DNA from: Nipponacmea schrenckii | Taxonomy: Eukaryota > Mollusca > Gastropoda > Lottiidae | Direction: 5' to 3' | Assembly: GCA_030562195.1 (NCBI GenBank) | Contig: CM060203.1 | Coordinates: 4,664,208-4,728,207, forward strand | DNA: 64,000 nt | Part shown: positions 1 through 15,700 of the stretch, piece by piece | Numbering within the stretch: the first letter of the stretch is position 1 | Layout of the letters: every line of letters starts with the position of its first letter | The notes under the pieces: generated by a model | The model's input: the letters and a program-made list of their open reading frames with translations, nothing else | Told to the model about the DNA's origin: nothing | Databases searched by the model: none | Made by a program: the position numbers and the translations under genes

Positions 1-3000
1 GACGTCTAACTGAAAGGACCAGACTTCTTGTTACTCTTAGATGTTTATTCGGTCAGACGTTTCGGGCTTGATCGCTCTTCACCATCTCATACGTCTACAT
101 CTTCTACTTCCTACGAGCGCCCTGCATCTAGTTTGATCCTGATATGCAGCTTCCTGAGACTAAACGGAAGAGTTTCAGTCGTTTCCCCTTACGCCTTGTT
201 AAGAACAAGCTAGTCAAGAATATATTTTGGAATAGAAATGGGTCGAGTTTATATATCTGTGATAATTTAAGATAATAAACTAAACGTTTGGGAGTTTGTT
301 AGCAGAAATGTCTCGCTTCAATATAAACTTTTAGTTACCAAACGTAAACTAAAGAAGATGATAACGAATCAGAAAGCAAATTGATGTAAATAAAAAAGAA
401 AAGATGGCGAAATTGGTGCAACCTGACACTTTAAGTTTTAAGAAAAGTTTAAATGAAATGGTCGTTTTACAAAACAACTTTCAGAACATGTCGGCCAATC
501 TATATGCAGTTATTTTCATTGCGTACAATTTAACTGGCTTAATGTATCCGAACATTGCCAGACACTGTTCTCGATAAAGATAAAGTATTTCTTTACAAAA
601 GTTAGATAATGCCTCCTGTTCTATATGAAATAAAGTGTTTGACTTGGCATTGGAGAAAATCGGAAGCAATATAATCAGTTAAGGTTTTCGACTTTTTGCA
701 ACTTAATAGTAGATAGCTATAAAGTGATGGGTGGGTACTGGCAAAAATTTCGAGAGAAAGCTCGAACTCATTATAACGGTTGAAAAAACTGTTTTATTTC
801 AATCGACGGATGTTAACAAACTTGTTTACCATTGGCTTACAGCTAATATATATTTTTAAAACATAATTAAGTTCATCAAAGGATGTAATAATCCTTGTAA
901 CTCGTGTCTATGTAGCGTTCACATAGGATCATATTAATATATACCACATAGGTGATACGTATATCAAAGAGAAACCGCTCCATTAAGACGTCGTTATTGA
1001 CGAAACGTGTATAATTAATAGTAATGAATATTATATTTCATCAAATTTATCTGATTTGCATATTATCCAATTGACCAATAGAAATTGAGAGTTTTAAGAT
1101 TTACAGTAGGAGATTTTAACTTTAATAAGCCTCCAAATGGGTTGCTTCTTTCAAAACTTGCAATCGTGAAATTTTGAAAACTTTTATATCCAATAAGTAT
1201 GTGGACATTTCATGTTTTTAAAAGTGAATCATTACAAGACGCAAGTACATGGATAAGAATAGAAAAGATGCGGAACATTTCAACTATGGAAAAATTTTTT
1301 TTATTGATGTAACATGCAAGTAGATTAATTGGAGTTTTACATCCTTCCATCTATACCAGGAAATTATAAATTACTAAATGTGCTTAAGAAAATGATACGT
1401 TTTGTTCAATGCATAAACTTTTCTCTCTTTACTTTCAGGTTGAAATTCAAGTAATCCTCAAAATATTCCATATACAATAATCCTGAAGTCAGGTAAGTTG
1501 ACTAGATATTTATATATCATTTGTGACATCTGAGACCACATTTCGCTGCCGATTTCGAGTCGAAAATTAGAAAGGAAATATTATTCTTAATGCATGTACC
1601 AAACGGCCTCCGTGAAAGTTACGCTATTGCTCTGCAACATGGTTTACGGAAACTGCCGAGGTTTGCCGATTGTGCATGTACTTGATTGAGATGAAGACGG
1701 AAGGTATCTCTATGCAGAATGTAATAGGAAACATTCGGCACAATGCCTTAATTGGCTAAACCAACTAGAAAGAAAAATATAATAACCGATCTTTCGCCTT
1801 ATTGCAACCAGAGCATGGATATATTAAATTAAAGCATATCAATTCAAAATATTTATTTAAAATTTGACGAAAATCTATTCAATGTTATCCCCTACTATAT
1901 TCCTAGAGTCGTAAAACTGGTTATACAATAATAAAATATCATTAAAGAAATATTTAAATCCAGTAAAACGCCATAAAAACTCAATTTAATGAAAGTTGAA
2001 AGAATTTTGGTTATGTTTTGATGATAAAACATGTTTTTTATGGCCTCACTTGTCATATTTACACCCCATAAATCATACGGCACACGCGCTACTTTAGTCA
2101 AGGCTAGCTTACACAGTATTTGATAGAACAGTCATCAGAATTTAGTTGAAAAAACTCCACTCGTCACATTTATGCCTTGATCAATGACTGAGACCAGGAA
2201 CGTCATGATTGCCACAACTGAAATGAAATGAACCGAGGTTCAGAACGGGCAATCAAACCCATGCAAGTTTTTTATTTGGAAATATGGAAATTGTAATTAA
2301 ATTCAACCCATTTAATATGGATTTATTCATCTACTCAATGTAAGCTATCTGTATCACATTTCAATAGGATATTCTAAAGTCCGCCTCGCAAATAAATTAA
2401 TAACGACTTTAATACTGATAAAGGAAACGACTATGGTCGTAACTCTCGGATCGTTACATTTCCTTCTGCGGTTTTTAATTTCTATCAATGTCCGGTTATG
2501 CTTATAGTCTGTAGCAAACAATTTTTCGATTCCAGTCACGAACATGCCAACACACCTCTGTACAACTTGAGGAAACTGGGTATCAAATTTCGAAATACAT
2601 GTACTTTCGATTTTCGAAGCTATTCTTAACTAAGTCTTGAATCGAACGTCAAGGTTTTTTGAACTAACTTCAATTCTAATGTTAAGTTGAAATAGGCACA
2701 TTTTCGACATTTTAAGTCGATAAAATGATTCACAATGGCCGTGAACTACGTTCGTGGTTGATATTTCCAGGTAAAAAAACATATAGAGTTTCGTATGACC
2801 CTTAAGACTTAGAGAACAATAATTTCAAAAAGACAGTAGCAGATATCCGAGGACAGACGTTAAAATACATTAAGTATAATTGCACGAAGTATAGCTATTA
2901 ATCCATTGTACATCTAAATGCGTTTTTGCGACTTAAAAATATTGTGCTTGATTGTACCTTTACTTGGAAGTAAATCAATTATTACCAGTCTTTTACTCGC

Positions 3001-6000
3001 TCTATAAAATACTCATTTCTTTCTGTTTCTTTTGACAGTTCCGTCTGGTTACACTTGACTATCTGTCAATCACTTGTCAAGAAAAGACAAACTCTTTCAT
3101 GCAGTAGACAGTGTGGTGCTCATCATATCTATAACGTAATGACCCCACAATTCTTACTGACACTGAATTGAAAGGAGCCTGTATTTCCTAGACATAATGG
3201 GATTCAATTCATAAATTCATCTTGGTTACTTAATACGTTACTTTTGTTAATTACCGTAAAGCCAATTGTAACATGACAATACAGTCTATGATACCTCATA
3301 ATTAGGAACAATTCAGATCAATTTGAAATGCATTATGTTCAGGAATGATGATGGTACGAATGAAACACTTGGGAACATTGCGTTTTTGAAATAAATTGGA
3401 TTCTCCAACAATAAAAAGGTTTAAGTTTGGCATGGTAGAATCGAAGAGTAGTTAGATGGTCAAAGGCTGCTAGCATATAACTTGCATCTGGGAGAAATAT
3501 ATTAAACTGGGAGTACCGATGACTGGAGAAACACAATTTTTTTTGAAGATCTTGCTGGTCAAAATCTACAACCATCCAGTTATTCCCAGTCGGCCTATTT
3601 TCAATGCAAGTACATGTACTTTGTTCTTGTCGACAATGGAAAGGATGCGATCCTAATATTGCTGGTCAATCCGAGATCATCCTATGTTTCTAAATATTTG
3701 TTCATTGTATTGCGAATGAACCCGGATTTTTGGGCTTCAAAGCTACCAAGCTAGGATTGTTGTTGTCTTTCGGATGGTGATAAGTCACCTACATCATTTT
3801 CTGCTGATGGCAACCACGAGTAAGGTTGTTGTTTGTTAATGTATGTGGAGTTGAGCCAAATTTGAGATTAATTTACTGGAACTATGTAAACAACGAGTAA
3901 GACATTTCCTGGCAGCTATATTTAGACTAGTTAAAAGCATGCATGATAGCTGTAATCTAATTTATTTTTCGCTGAAAACAAAAGGCGGAATTTCTTTGTT
4001 GAACTTTGAAACTAAACTCAAACGCACTCTAGTACACAAGGTTACGTTCTAATTTTTATTCCTATGGTCAAAATACGACCTCATGTCTTACCAGTTCGAA
4101 CAATAAATTTTCAGGGATGTAAACCCTGGAAGTGAACTTGGATGTTGTTTTTGTCTCGGATATTTGCGCTGACGATGCGATGATGAAGGAAATTGAATAC
4201 ATAGAAACATATCTAAAGGATGTCCATTCATTGGTAACGATGTCCCACGAGTCTGTGATATAAATTTGTTTGGTTAATCTCAATCTTCAGGAAGAGTAAA
4301 AGCTTCTTTGCTTAGAAATAACATTTGATTATTTGGGTTCTTTCGGATTATGGCTCGTGTCTGAACCCCAATGTATGCTTCTTCATCTAATATAGACACT
4401 AAAATTATATCGACTTCTCCAAAAGATAATATTCTGGTTATTTTCTCGTTTTTGTCACCTGAAGGCCCGTTAAATAACACAATTCTGAAAGATACTGTTA
4501 TTGAATAGCAACTCCTGTCAGATCTTTCTATGTATGTATAGCAATCTAATAGAGATACTAAGACAATTTCAACATCTGTAAAAGATAATATTTCTTGTCT
4601 GTCAGAAATTCAACGAGCCTTATAATTACTTACAATAACATAGCCGTCTGGCTGAGTGAGGCGAAATACTTGCTATTACATCAATTCTTTATACCGGAAC
4701 CTTTCAAAGTTCATGGTTCATTGCTAAACGAATTCCGGACGTACGTTTGGGTTAATGCCAATGTTCATTGAAAGAAAAATATATGTTATTCGTATCATCA
4801 ACGTAGTTGTTGATATTAGGTACGGTTTTAATAGGAGTTACATTCTGGGTTCAGTTGAAATGTTAAGGAAGGGTTCATCAATTGATTTTGGAAAGTCCGT
4901 TTCTGTCACCATACATACAATAATATGCTATATATAACCGTATTTCATTTTTCATTTTCCAAATGCTATGTTAGTTAAACGATCAACAGTGAATATACGT
5001 ATCCTGAGAATGACAAACAATGTTGTGGACCTTAAGAGTATTCCATTCAGTTTTAGTGACTTTAAGTGAGATGACTGCTTTTCTTTTGCGATTGAGAAAT
5101 GAAATGAATGGAGTTTTACATCCTACTCGTTTGCACCTTATGGCATTTACGATTGGGGATCTGGGTTAGGATAATTATGACTTTTATCTTAGCTTTACGC
5201 CCTGCTCTGACCGTGTAGCTCAAAGTAAATATAACGTGGCTCAAAGGGTTTCACTTTTAGAAAATCCAATACATTAAATTATTTTCAGTTATGTGACATT
5301 GGTTTTAAGATCTTTTTAAAGTAAAATTTTTGTGCCAAACATGTAAAAGTCAAATTTATCAGCGAAGCATCAAATGAACGAGATAATGAATAATTTGAAG
5401 CCAGATTCTACGAATCGTTAGATATACTCGAGTTTGAAATGTTATCTAAACATCCCCTAATGTGTTTTATTAAATAACATTCGTATGAATTCACAGCAAT
5501 ATTTTATCATGCTTCCTAAAACTACAGTTCACACAGTTAACGTCGATTATTTTCACAGAGTTGATTCATAATTTGGCACGTGTCAAAACTAAAATGAAAC
5601 GAAAGATTATTTTATTAAAGGGTGAAAACAAGCTTGCCATGTATTTGACGTGAAGTCATCGTTTTGTGTTTAAGAAATGGTGCAGAATATTTGTCTAACC
5701 TAAAAACCGCAAACAAAATTATTTGTATTTTGTGGAAAAAATTAGTTTGCTGGTGGTCATCGTTTTGTCGTCTGTCATCTGTCACTCGTGCTCTATTTTA
5801 GTATACCGCTTCCGGTCGCCAAATTTTCATCGACAGTAAGCGACAAAAATAAAGCAGCGACATTTAACTGACATATTCTCTACGTTTAAAGTCAACTTTC
5901 ATTTCAATTTTGTTTCGGAATCTGGATTAGTGTAAAAGGTCCACTTCCGGTTAGTTCTTGTTGTGGCGTTGGTTTTGTGTGATGATTCTTTTACAGAAAG

Positions 6001-9000
6001 AGAAAAAGAACAGAAGTAACTGTCTCAAATTGTCACTTCTAGACATTTCTTCATACGTTGACGCTTGTCTGAATTGAAAGTCTCAGTTAGTGTAAAGAAT
6101 ATAACAATAAGATATCTAAAAGATTCGCTTTTGTTTGTGTAATAACTTAGTTGTTGGCCACAGTCTGTTACCAATAGTAGGAACAAATGTAGGACAATTT
6201 GGAGTAATCTGGCTGTGATTGAAAAAGTCAAATTCTGCCTTTCTTCTAGCACAACTTAATATGACTTCAGGTATTTTTCCAGTTGGTTTCTAACCGACTT
6301 TAAACTAATAACGTCGAAGGAAGTTATGCAGAAAATTAGTTGGTGATCAGCTTGGATGCTAGCCAGACATTTTACATAATCCCTTTAGACACAATAATAT
6401 ACTTTACTAGTCTATATTAAGAAAATTGGCCGAACATAAACTTTGAGGTTGTTATGTTGTGGCTAGACAATGGTCTCTCGTGAATAACGTACTGCTGGAG
6501 ACTCTTCTGAGAAAAAAGCAATGTTAAGTCCACTACCTTAGAATAAATGAGAGCACAACATAATATTCAGCAGAATAACATTTTTGGGGTTTTCCGAATG
6601 ATCAAACATTGTCGTTTATATTTAAACTCTGGACTTATTTTCCTGAGAACATTACAAAGCAGACATTTAAAACATAAATGGTACCACATGGGGTCATACA
6701 AGCATATCCACGATTTCAAGGTTTTCCTTTTCATATAAATCGTTAACAATGTTTATGGGCGGGACTTTGGTAAATACGGCTAGCACGTGTAAGGAATGGA
6801 ATCTAGTCAGTTCCATTATGGTTCCGATGCAGGGGAAATAACCATTTTCAGTCTGCAAGATGACATAATGATTGCAGGAATTAGACAGCTGATATTGATT
6901 GAGTAACCTGGAAACTCTATGATGAGGAACCATTCTGTTATACATGTATACACACCAGTCTTTTCACTTGCTAACCTTATATATTATATTTTTATGGAGA
7001 GGATCAGGTAATAAACATTCTGTGATAAATGATTGAGATTCAAACTTAAAATGAGATCGGTTTTTACGAAGTTCTGGCAGTGTATCATTTAGAATATTTT
7101 CACAATGCCATGGCATAACTATATTTAAAGCAAGGTTAAAAAAAAGACAAACGCTTGTCAGATTCTTCAGCTGTTCTTTCTAATAACCGGTGCTCTGCAA
7201 CAAGATAGCTCAACCGAATTGTACATCAATTGGGACAATGTGATGCATGATCAGCATCATGTACTGAACTTATTCACCGTTGTTATAAAATCCGAACATT
7301 TTTATACAGTCTGTCCATCGTACATGCCTAACTCATGACCCAAGTAGTCAATTAAAACCACCCATTACTCTGTATATTAGTACAGTATTTCTTACGTTCC
7401 ATTAGTGGCATTCAATACTGTTGTAATAAGAGGTATTTTCCATGTCATGTACCGAAACGATTATCTCTTTATTGGTCTATTAGCACAACCAAACATTTAT
7501 TGATGTAGTCCATTCATAGCAGACCATTTTAAAATTGCCAACGATACGCATGAGTGCTCATCCTTTCTCTCGTCTATTGATTCAAAGTCGTTTAATTCTA
7601 TTGAATGTTTACCGTTGGTATTGGTCGCGTTCGATGTTTTTTGTTGGAACAGATTTCTATGTTTAATAGTCTTTTAAAGGGGATTGTGACGTGATCGATC
7701 ATTCCCTGTGGAATCATGATTCGGTCTACAAAAACCATCCGATAAATGAACATTTTATTATTTTCATTAATTGATTTATCGTAATTCAATTGGAAATAGT
7801 TTGCCAATACATCCTTGTGTATCTAAACCACATTGGGAATACCTTAATTCTGAAATAGTAACCATACCTTTGACTTTTATAATGGTAGTCAAAACTTGAC
7901 TTATATAATGGTTAACATGATTTGATTTTTGTTATGGTAAGCAACTCGACTTTGAATACGACCACGATATTTTTTTAATGAACAGGGTAACTTGGGATTA
8001 GAGTTGAGAGTTTTGTTTTTAAGGATTCCTTTAAAAAATAAATTGAAAATGAATAGATGGTGATATTTTATAATCGCCTTCTTTTACATCGATATACTTC
8101 AAAAGTTCATCCTATTGTTGTTCAACCGAAAAGAAATATTAACGATCAATGGAAATCTTTTAGTGAGCATCTAATCAAGGGTATTGATTCAGATGAAAAT
8201 AGGCGGGAACCAACTCGACAGCAGACGACAGGCGACGTCCATCTTTTTTTTCTTGTCGTTTATTAGAACCTGGACAGCTAATGTTCACCTGGCTCTTTGT
8301 GTAAGCACTTTCTTCTATCTTGTCGTGTGGGCTAATTTATCGTGAATTTTGACATATTGCATTTATTTCGGATGAACTTGACAATATCGTTGGAAATTTG
8401 AGACTATGGTTAGTGGAAATGATTTACTGCCATGTGTTATACCTGTTATATTACCCGCGCGCTTTTTATCCTTTGAGCAGACGTGAGTATGTCTCTTGTC
8501 TTTGAATTCAAACGTAAGATTGTAATTTATCTTTTGATAAATGAATGGAATTCCAGGAATTAATGATTTTTTTCCTTGATATTACGTGTAATTAGTTTGT
8601 TTTTACAATAAGCTTAATTATTTTTTTTATACCATTGTTTCAATAGATGTTCATTGTTAAAGATAGATTGTCACAGCTTCTTAATTATTTGAGAATGATG
8701 ACAAAATGTTTTTACCACTTTTTCATTTTTGCCAAAGTATTTCGTTATCTGTCTTTTTTTCCATGAATGCCCGATTTGCTATCCAGTATCTTACGAAATA
8801 ATTTACTTCCGGTTGTGTAACATTCAACTTATCAAATGTGTTGTTCAACAACAAAAAAACGTAAATATGTTTGATATAAAATTTCCATTTCTCTTTTAAC
8901 AATATTGTTACTGGTCATAAATGTTGCCATTGGAACGTAATTTAAAGCAGAATATTGTCAGATCAAGGATGACAAGAATAGTAACCCTCAGAAGACATGA

Positions 9001-12000
9001 AACTAGACACACAGAGCTGTTAGAACTGTTTTGATATCATTTAAATCAGATTGAAGTTCAAACTCAAATATTCCAAAAGAAATTTGTGGTTGTCGTCAAA
9101 ATCATACCATGAGAAAGGCTACAGCGCCTAATAGTATTTGATATCAGAGAATAAACAATAGGTACCGCCGGATAAGGAGTTTTATCTTTTTTTAAACCGC
9201 GGACGTAATTGTGAGCATGTCATTTTGTAAGGCTTATATCGAGCAGTATGTTCATGTAGCTGTTTTCCTTCGATTATCAGCGATGTAAAAAGTAAATTAA
9301 TTAGATAAAACATGGTCAATTGATAAGATACTATTGTGATCAGGAATCAATATTTTTATGGACATTATATCTCATTATTTACTTACGGTAAAGACCTTAA
9401 TAACGTTCTCCAGTTTAAGTCGACATTGATTGGAACTGGGTGTGTTTTCGCCCAAGGGTGCGTCAAGCAGGGGTCAGAATCAATATGACTGGCAGTGAAA
9501 GCGGTAAATATGTTTTAAGATTGTGGGTTTGCTATCTATATACAGAAAATACACGAATAACATTCTTGTTTTGGATGATGAACGTTTGAAATGTATTAAC
9601 TGAAGCAGTTTAACTAAGGCTTTAATATTCTTCTTAGCAGTAGTTCAATTAAGCATGTTAAATTTTACAAAAAATGTATAATCCTAATTGTAGGACTTGT
9701 ATATTATAACAAATACACAAGTAATTTGAAATAAGCGATTCACCTGACAAATGATTTTACTAAATAGAATTGTTGCATGGCCAGTCCTGCGTTTAGTTGC
9801 CTCCATTTTAGAACGGTTTTCAAAAGTCTATACTTCTTGTTACCTCATGTTACAATGAAATGGTGCAAAAAGAAGAAAAAAGGACCCACTGCGGTTTTGC
9901 GTAATGGACGTAGGGGTGATTTTTCGCAATTACGTCTTACAACCTAGACTCGTATATATTAGCTATAATTATACGGTTGAATTTGAGTATAGTATATGTT
10001 ATAAATCTGTTGCTTTAACATCAAATTATTACCCATCGCCTTACTAAATGCAATAAATACCATAGTAAATTGGACGCCATTGTTACACAAAAACGTCATT
10101 ACCAAGTAACATGCTTTAACTATTTACACCCAGCCAATCAAATTACCCGTAACAACGATACTAAATCTAGTAAGTGCTCTTCGGAAATCACCGATAATTG
10201 ACTTACACGCGCGTAACGAGACGTTTAATGCTCGACTCACGTACTTACATTATCCAACTTCGATCTGTTAAGAGAGGAAAATGGCCAGCGAACGACATTT
10301 GACGAGTCTTTTATACTCGAATTACCAGGAACTATGTAGTACGGTGCTGTAATATATTCAAGCTGAAAACATGGGATTAACGGATTTACCCGTAAACCGT
10401 AATCTTGTTCTATATATCCAATGGCCAATTCGATTTACGCTGCTGTTAACATGATTAAAGATGGAAATTTTTAAACCTTATATCTATTATACAGAACAAC
10501 ATAAAGAAAATTTAACAAGTAAAGTTAAGATACTATGATTTAAAGATACGATATTTTTAAAAAAGATAATATTATGAAAAAATCAACAAAAAGTGTAGAA
10601 TTATTAAATGTAGAAAGTGTAACAGAGTATCACTGGACGGGATAATGTTACTTGACTAATGCCAAAATGAAACCCCGGACCGCTAGTCATCTCTGGGCTA
10701 TTTTAATTTTATCTTTCAAAAGTCGACTGATGGCCATAGCTTATGTTAAGCAAAAGGTATACGAGAAATAAAGAATCATCCACTGCTATGCCCAGTGGAA
10801 TGGAAACCTAAACAAACAAATTTTAACTCAATATGGCGCCCGAGGATAAAACTCCGCCATTATGCAGTTACTACTTGTTTACTTGCAACTACATTAGTTA
10901 TTGATCCTCCAATAGAAATTAGACACGGGTTTTAACTCAGGTATACAATGAAAATATTATTGCTCTAGTTCAGTGTTGATTTTTCTGTTTTCAGACAGAC
11001 TACGAACACAATATGACACACATATATAAGTAATACGTTAAAACCTAAAGCTATACCTAACTCACGAAAACGTGATCGCTTGATCGGAATTACTGTTATC
11101 ATACTCAGAACCAACAATGTATCGTTTGTGAATTTTTGATACAAAGACCGCGGTGGATGCAATTGGGCAGAATAGTACGAATCGTTTGGAATTGTTTAAG
11201 TTCCTTCGAAGTTTCATTTCAAAGTAATAGAAAAAGATAAAGAAACTTTGTTAAAAGTCCACATTCGTTATCATATTTTAAATCTAAACTATGCTCTAAT
11301 GCACATTTGATTGTGCAGCGATATGTTCATTAGTTCTCTTCATTCATTTCCGGTATGGCAAATTCAAACCATCAACTTTCCCGCCATTATCTCATATTTG
11401 ACTATTAATAAGTTAATGGCTAATTATAAAAAAAAAACACACAGTACTTGGAAACATTAACTCTGTGGTTCATTCAAAAACTCTCGTTTCCAGGTCTGCT
11501 TGTTTTTGGTTTCAATACACAGGTTCAACCCCATTAGAGCCCATTAACATTTTATATGGCTTGTCGTTTGACAGATTTTGTGACGTTTTGCATGCTGGGG
11601 TTCTTTTTGTGTGTCAAAACCACGCGCTCTTATGTCAAGATCAGACGACTCTGTTCCCGCCTGTTTCCGATGTCATAGAAACACGTGACTGTCATGCGTA
11701 ACGACCCGCCCAAGTAATTAAGACAACAATTATTCAACATGGGTTTTTGAAGAAGTGGAATAGAATTTCGACACAACGAACGAAACCCTTAAGAATAATG
11801 AAAACTTGTAAAATAATGCGCGTTCGTGTGCTCTTCTCCTATGAAATTGGAATTCAAACCTTGACGCTTTTATTCTAAACCGGAAACAATGGATCACGTG
11901 AAAGCATCACGTGGCGTTAAGATGGAAATGATTGACAGCTAAGAAATTTTAGTTAATGAAAAGGAAATTAATTAATTATCTTTTGAATTATCATTCTTGT

Positions 12001-12654
12001 GTTTTGGTTTCAAGTGGGACAAACCATTTCTGTTAATTTTGCTGCAGTATTTTTGAGTAACATTCTGTACAATGACACCTTAATTGGGTAGAAAGCAGAT
12101 TGACAGTTAGTGATGCACAACAGGAAAACGGTATTTAAACTGTCTGAATCTAGACTTGACCTTATATGACAGTGGACTGTTTTTGGACATTCGGATGTTA
12201 AAATTGGAAAAGTTCAGTCAAAAGTAAGATCGAATTGGTATACCATCAATGTAAAAGAAAAACGCACAGTAGAATATAACGGAATACTCCAATTCCTCTC
12301 AATTGTTATTATCATCTATATAAATGATTTCTATCCAATTTTCCTATATCAAAGATCAGGTGTGAGCTAAAATAAGAAATCTTTAGTTATACCTGGTGGT
12401 TTACGTCGCGTGACATGACTCAATTAGTTTTCTATTACTAGAGAGTCTCAGATGGCTGATGGGTAATTAATCCCTATTGATCGCCATCAATTATTTCCCG
12501 ATATACGAGTCTCAGCAGAACTTCACGAAAACACCCGAGATCTATCAAAGATTATGCGACACCGACGTCGTTGATTTAGATATTGCACAAAAATTATAAT
12601 TTTACACAAATGATAATGTTAAGGCTTAGTCCTAATTGATAACCCAATAAAGAA
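1..12654. other. Gene-free stretch with scattered regulatory motifs
   Basis: No recognisable protein, tRNA or transposon was found on either strand; open frames are 60-85 codons, without homology or codon character. Items noted: the exon-like block at 1,439-1,492, PBX-MEIS decamers at 3,063-3,072 and 11,929-11,938, and ETS consensus sites at 5,943-5,951 and 8,805-8,813. The first 220 bp are slightly richer in G+C but show no identifiable product. Confidence 0.7.
1439..1492 (+). other. Possible noncoding exon (splice-site bounded)
   Basis: A strong acceptor (TTTTCTCTCTTTACTTTCAG ending at 1,438) and a strong donor (CAG|GTAAGT, with GT at 1,493-1,494) bracket 54 bp. All three forward frames contain a stop inside it, so if it is an exon it is untranslated: a 5' UTR exon or part of a long noncoding RNA. 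Chance juxtaposition is possible. Confidence 0.25.
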
Positions 12655-12718
<64 letters not shown>

Positions 12719-12760
12719 ATTATTATTATTAATTATTATTAATTATTATATATTATTATA

Positions 12761-12793
<33 letters not shown>
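12655..12793. repeat. (TTA)n microsatellite
   Basis: About 140 bp of ATT/TTA trinucleotide repeat with a few AATTATT and ATAT interruptions in its middle. Confidence 0.97.
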
Positions 12794-12794
<1 letters not shown>

Positions 12795-15700
12795 TCCTTC
12801 GTTAGGATTAAACATAGTGTTTGTCATGTCTCATTAAACGTAGATTGGATTCGCTTTAAAAAAGTAGTGCAGTAATCGGAGGACTCTATGACTGAAATCA
12901 ATATAGCGATCTTCATTAAGAAATTTTATTCCACTATAATATCTCCATTTACCCTCGGGTTAGTAATCCCATAGAAAATCGTTCTTATATAACAACCTTG
13001 GTTACAAGATGACGGGAAGCTGACGATTCCTATCATTATTCGGGAACATTATTCTTGTACCTTATTGGGCTAATGAAGACTTGATGTCATGTGTTGTGCA
13101 AATTTGACAAACACCACTTGAAATCCCTTGTCAAACCACTTTGCAATTATTCTCTTTCCAGGATTATATAAGTTGTAAATGTGTCGGTTAGGGATGTGTC
13201 GAATTATAGTTTATGATTTCGTATTATCATGTCTCTAACATCCAATTTCTCTATATTGATCTTCAGAATCAGTTAGACCAGTTCCCTTTTTTACTAAGAA
13301 TCATTCTTCTACCTGTTAAAATACTAGATCGATTTCACGACAAATAACACGAGCATATCCCCCAGGCAAATAAACCTCCGTCTTCATTCTAAATGATAAA
13401 ATACCAATAAATGAACTTAGATGATAATGGACTTGTCATACATGTATAAGGCTATACGTTAAGGCGGAAGATATTTTTGAAAAGCATACTTTTGTCTTAG
13501 GTTATGAGTTCTTTTAAAAGTCTACACTATTATATATGCAATTTTAGAAGTGTTTTTCTAAAAGTGATATTTATGCTGCAAGTATAATGTAAACTAAAAT
13601 AAAGAATTTTTTTGTGTGCGCAATATAATGAATTTTTGCCTTGTTTAATTCGCAGTGCTGAAAAACCTTTGTTGAGGGCAAGACCAAACGACTTTATGTT
13701 CTATAGAAGACCCCTTCACCATTGTCATATAATACAAATCTCATTAACGTCTTAATAAAACCATCTACACTTTTATCACAATCACACTTTTTTTTACCAG
13801 TTGATTTTGGTCTTTAATTCACTTTTTTGATATTTCCAATTTTCTTCTCTATCTCATTTCGTAAAATAAGTTTCTAAGTCAAGAACTGATGATACAGCCA
13901 CCAGGCAAAATGACAGTTTCCTAACTCAAGCGAAGACATCGGATATGTTTAATTTAGCGATAATTTTGTGAGGAACCGCGAAAATGGTAATGGAAAATAG
14001 AGAAAAAGCTGTAAAGCCCCTAAGCTATAAGATACTGATATTGGATAAACCGTGTTCAGGTCGAGATTGGGGATTATTGTGTGTAACGGCTGGATACAGT
14101 TTTTGTTGAGTGGATTAGAGCAAAGGGAAGATATTCTTCTAATATAAAGATTGTAGAAGTCCATACAATATCAATTCCAAAAAATAAAATACTTTAAAAC
14201 AAGATTGGACATAATAACATCAAGTGATTTAAGATATAGTCCGCAAAAAGACCGTGTATTATAGCTTACTGTTGTTAACTCATTGATATGGAGAATGTAT
14301 AATTGCGACATCTTTAATGGATAAATGGCACAAGAATACTATCCCATAAATTCGGAAAAGATATCTGTTACTGAGCAGGCCATGAAGTCGTATCTACCTT
14401 TTATGGAGTGATGACTTTATTTTATTCATAACGTCATTATTCTGTGGCAGTTCAGATTGTGATTGTGTATCGACGTTTGCACCTGTGATTCAGCTTCGCG
14501 TTTGTATCTGATGATGATTGATGCGCAATTGTTTACTATGGCGACACTATACTGTGTCCTATTTTCAAATCGCTTACACTTCAATGATTTCTGAAGTAGA
14601 TTTAAAGACTGTCAGGCGTAAAGAGAATCATGTGGAATTTAAGCGATTAGTTCTGATAACGCCTCGATGACTTTCAAACTTTTTTCATTTACCTTTCAAG
14701 GAAGCAAAATCTATATTAACATTAAAGGAATGCTATGGAGTTCACAAAATCTAGAATTCTCTATTCCATTCAACGGCTCATAGTCTCAGCTACCGTACGA
14801 AGGTCCTAACATGTGTATGTTTCAGTATAGGAGCACATGAAAAAATGTCTATCTACCCCTTGCAAGCGGTCCGAAGAAGAACCGAAAAGAAGAGATTAAT
14901 AACCGCAAAGAACCGAAAAGACGGACCCCTTGCAAGTTCTCATTTATGTGAACGGTTTTGCTATTCGTGTTGTTCTCGAAGCGAGCTTGGGATGTCTGAT
15001 TTTAGTTAACCAACAATTTTAGTATTGCAAAAAGGATGCGTAGATGGGATTGTCCCGTATAATGTTAAGGAATGTTTTCAGTAACGAATTATATAAGCTC
15101 GTGTAACAATCGAAATCGACTCTCTTTTTAGTAATTGTACAACTTTCAAGTTTTGCCATTTACTTCAGGGCTTTTCTATAGAGGGAAAATTAAATTGGAA
15201 ACTAAGCCACATCCCTTTAAGGCCACTTTTGGACAATTTAACAGGAATGTAGATATTACTGAGTAATTTAACTCAATTTTGACCAAATTGGCGAAATTTA
15301 GATGCCACATTTAGTTAGCTAAATTATATTGGAGAAAAGGGATAAATTTGTTAGCTCGTTACAAAATATTCAGCAAACGCATTTTTATACTTCCAGCTCA
15401 AAAAAGTAAAGATTTCTGATTACAGAAATAGAAAGATAGTAATATTTCAAGTTTAATTCTGTTCCGATGTGTTCAATCATTTTTGTCAAAAACTACTTTA
15501 TCATTCTATCAGCTTATTTCAACTTTCAAACAATGCATGTTAAAGAAATCTGTAGTGTTTTATACTTCTTGACAAATACGAACTAATCTATCAAAAAGCA
15601 CTATGTGTCGTTTACCTGGACAATCTTGCTGCAAAAACGGTTGCACAGTGCTTCTTTGCATAAGGAAGAACAGACTGCCATACATCGAGTCCAACCTTAG

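Noticed and set aside
11515..11540. tRNA B-box-like GGTTCAACCCC
   Set aside because: No A box at the right distance and no cloverleaf pairing visible around it.
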